DNA from: Lachnospiraceae bacterium
GTDB lineage: Bacteria; Bacillota_A; Clostridia; Lachnospirales; Lachnospiraceae
DNA length: 25,252 nucleotides
NCBI GenBank assembly: GCA_017634255.1
Contig: JAGBNT010000027.1
Span: 1-25,252 of the forward strand
Reading direction: 5' to 3'
Shown here: positions 24,164-25,252 of the stretch, one piece after another
How the letters are laid out: each line of letters starts with the position of its first letter
Position numbering within the stretch: the stretch's first letter is position 1
The notes under the pieces: model-generated
What the model saw: only the letters and a program-made list of their open reading frames with translations
Told to the model about the DNA's origin: nothing
The model's database searches: none
Made by a program: the position numbers and the translations under genes

Positions 24164-25252
24164 ATGGCAAAAAAACCAGCAGTATTACTTATCATGGACG
24201 GGTTTGGTCTGAGTGAAAACCACAAGGACAATGCAGTATATGAGGCTGACACACCGGTTATCGACAAGCTTGTAAAGGAGTATCCCTTTGTAAAGGGGTA
24301 TGCAAGCGGACTTGCCGTAGGACTGCCTGACGGGCAGATGGGTAATTCCGAGGTCGGTCACTTAAATATGGGCGCAGGCAGGATAGTGTACCAGGAGCTC
24401 ACGAGGATAACCAAGGAAATAGAGGACGGAGATTTCTTTAAAAACGAAGCCCTTCTGTCGGCGGTCGAGAACGTTAAGAAAAATAACAGCTCTCTTCACC
24501 TGTACGGTCTTGTTTCCGACGGTGGGGTACACAGCCACAATACTCATATTTACGGACTTCTGGAGCTGGCAAAGAGAGAGGGGCTAAAGAATGTTTACCT
24601 GCACTGCTTCCTGGACGGACGTGATACACCGCCCGAATCCGGAAAGGATTTTGTAGCCGAGCTCGAAGCTAAGGCAAAGGAAATCGGCGTTGGAGAGGTT
24701 GCCACTGTTTCCGGAAGGTATTACGCCATGGACAGGGATAATAATTACGACAGGGTGGAGAAGGCTTACAGAGCGCTTACACGCGGTGAGGGCGAAGAGG
24801 CTGTGTCCGCTACGGGCGGCATCCAGGCTTCCTACGACAAGGGGGTTTCGGATGAATTTGTAGTTCCGTTTGTGGTTAAGAAAAACGGTGAGCCGGTTGC
24901 GACCATCAAGGACGGAGACAGCATAATCTTCTTTAACTTCCGTCCCGACAGGGCGCGTGAGATCACCCACGTTTTCTGCGATGATGAGTTTGACAAGTTC
25001 GACAGGGGAGATCGTGTAAAGACTACCTATATTTGCTTTACGGATTATGATCCCCTTATAAAGAATAAGGACGTTGCATTTAAGAAGGTAGAGATAAAAA
25101 ATACCTTCGGAGAGTGGATAGCGGATAACGGGATGAAGCAGGTTCGTATAGCTGAGACCGAGAAGTACGCCCATGTTACCTTTTTCTTTAACGGAGGGGT
25201 GGAAAAGCCCAATGAAAATGAGGAGAGGATACTGGTAAATTCCCCCAAGGAT
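24164..25252 (+). CDS. gpmI: 2,3-bisphosphoglycerate-independent phosphoglycerate mutase, 5' part
   Basis: The frame is open from ATG 24164 to the window edge, giving 363 residues of an enzyme usually about 510 long. It interconverts 3- and 2-phosphoglycerate in glycolysis using two Mn2+. The start MAKKPAVLLIMDGFGLSE includes metal ligand D12, and the catalytic serine is S62 in MGNSEVGHLNMGAGR; FLDGRDTPP, VSGRYYAMDRDNNYDRV and NFRPDRAREIT are also family segments. AAGGAG sits 8 bases before the ATG. Only the C-terminal part, with several metal ligands, lies outside the window. It follows the FAD oxidoreductase gene by 18 bases and is probably in the same transcript. Confidence 0.95.
   Translation, partial: MAKKPAVLLIMDGFGLSENHKDNAVYEADTPVIDKLVKEYPFVKGYASGLAVGLPDGQMGNSEVGHLNMGAGRIVYQELTRITKEIEDGDFFKNEALLSAVENVKKNNSSLHLYGLVSDGGVHSHNTHIYGLLELAKREGLKNVYLHCFLDGRDTPPESGKDFVAELEAKAKEIGVGEVATVSGRYYAMDRDNNYDRVEKAYRALTRGEGEEAVSATGGIQASYDKGVSDEFVVPFVVKKNGEPVATIKDGDSIIFFNFRPDRAREITHVFCDDEFDKFDRGDRVKTTYICFTDYDPLIKNKDVAFKKVEIKNTFGEWIADNGMKQVRIAETEKYAHVTFFFNGGVEKPNENEERILVNSPKD

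Overview
The window reads as a chromosomal stretch from a low-to-mid GC, Gram-positive, Clostridia-type anaerobe, most likely a Lachnospiraceae relative such as the Butyrivibrio/Roseburia group. This is inference from four things: the housekeeping gene order (yicC-remA-gmk-rpoZ, then priA-def-fmt-zinc protease-rsmB-rlmN-stp-prkC-rsgA), a PASTA-domain PrkC kinase, a meso-diaminopimelate-type MurE, and a clostridial acetyl-CoA acetyltransferase. Arginine is mostly AGA/AGG and isoleucine often ATA. Nearly every gene is on the + strand, with short gaps or 1-14 base overlaps that suggest translational coupling.

Layout: 1-189 is the GC-rich 3' end of an amidohydrolase with different codon use, followed by a terminator-like hairpin and a 145-base palindromic element (274-418). 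From 445 runs yicC-remA-gmk-rpoZ-rimO, then a large YfhO-type membrane protein, pgsA and a short CinA without its usual N-terminal domain. A second palindromic element of 147 bases (8128-8274), with the same architecture but unrelated sequence, separates cinA from the thiolase gene. The thiolase gene ends in a hairpin terminator. An extended -10 promoter then leads into murE. A 301-base gap, about 20% GC over most of its length, precedes priA. The priA-def-fmt-protease-rsmB-rlmN block is tightly packed. A 33-codon open reading frame that overlaps the start of the PP2C phosphatase gene lies just before the stp-prkC-rsgA group. The window closes with an FAD-dependent oxidoreductase of the UDP-galactopyranose mutase-like group and the 5' part of gpmI.

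How the genes fit together: most belong to translation and its quality control (rimO, def, fmt, rsmB, rlmN, rsgA, rpoZ), nucleotide supply (gmk), replication restart (priA), and envelope synthesis with its control (pgsA, YfhO-like, murE, and the Stp/PrkC pair that senses peptidoglycan). Relative to the usual order, rimO-yfhO-pgsA-cinA-thl-murE sits between rpoZ and priA, and the usual rpe/thiN genes after rsgA are replaced by the FAD protein and gpmI.

The most unusual structure is the pair of intergenic elements. In each, one 5' arm can pair either with an adjacent arm or with a distal copy about 110-115 bases further on, around a central stem-loop. In each, the one difference between the distal and adjacent arms within the shared core that opposes a G is a C-to-T change that keeps pairing as G-U. 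No CRISPR array, tRNA, rRNA, transposase gene or phage gene was seen.
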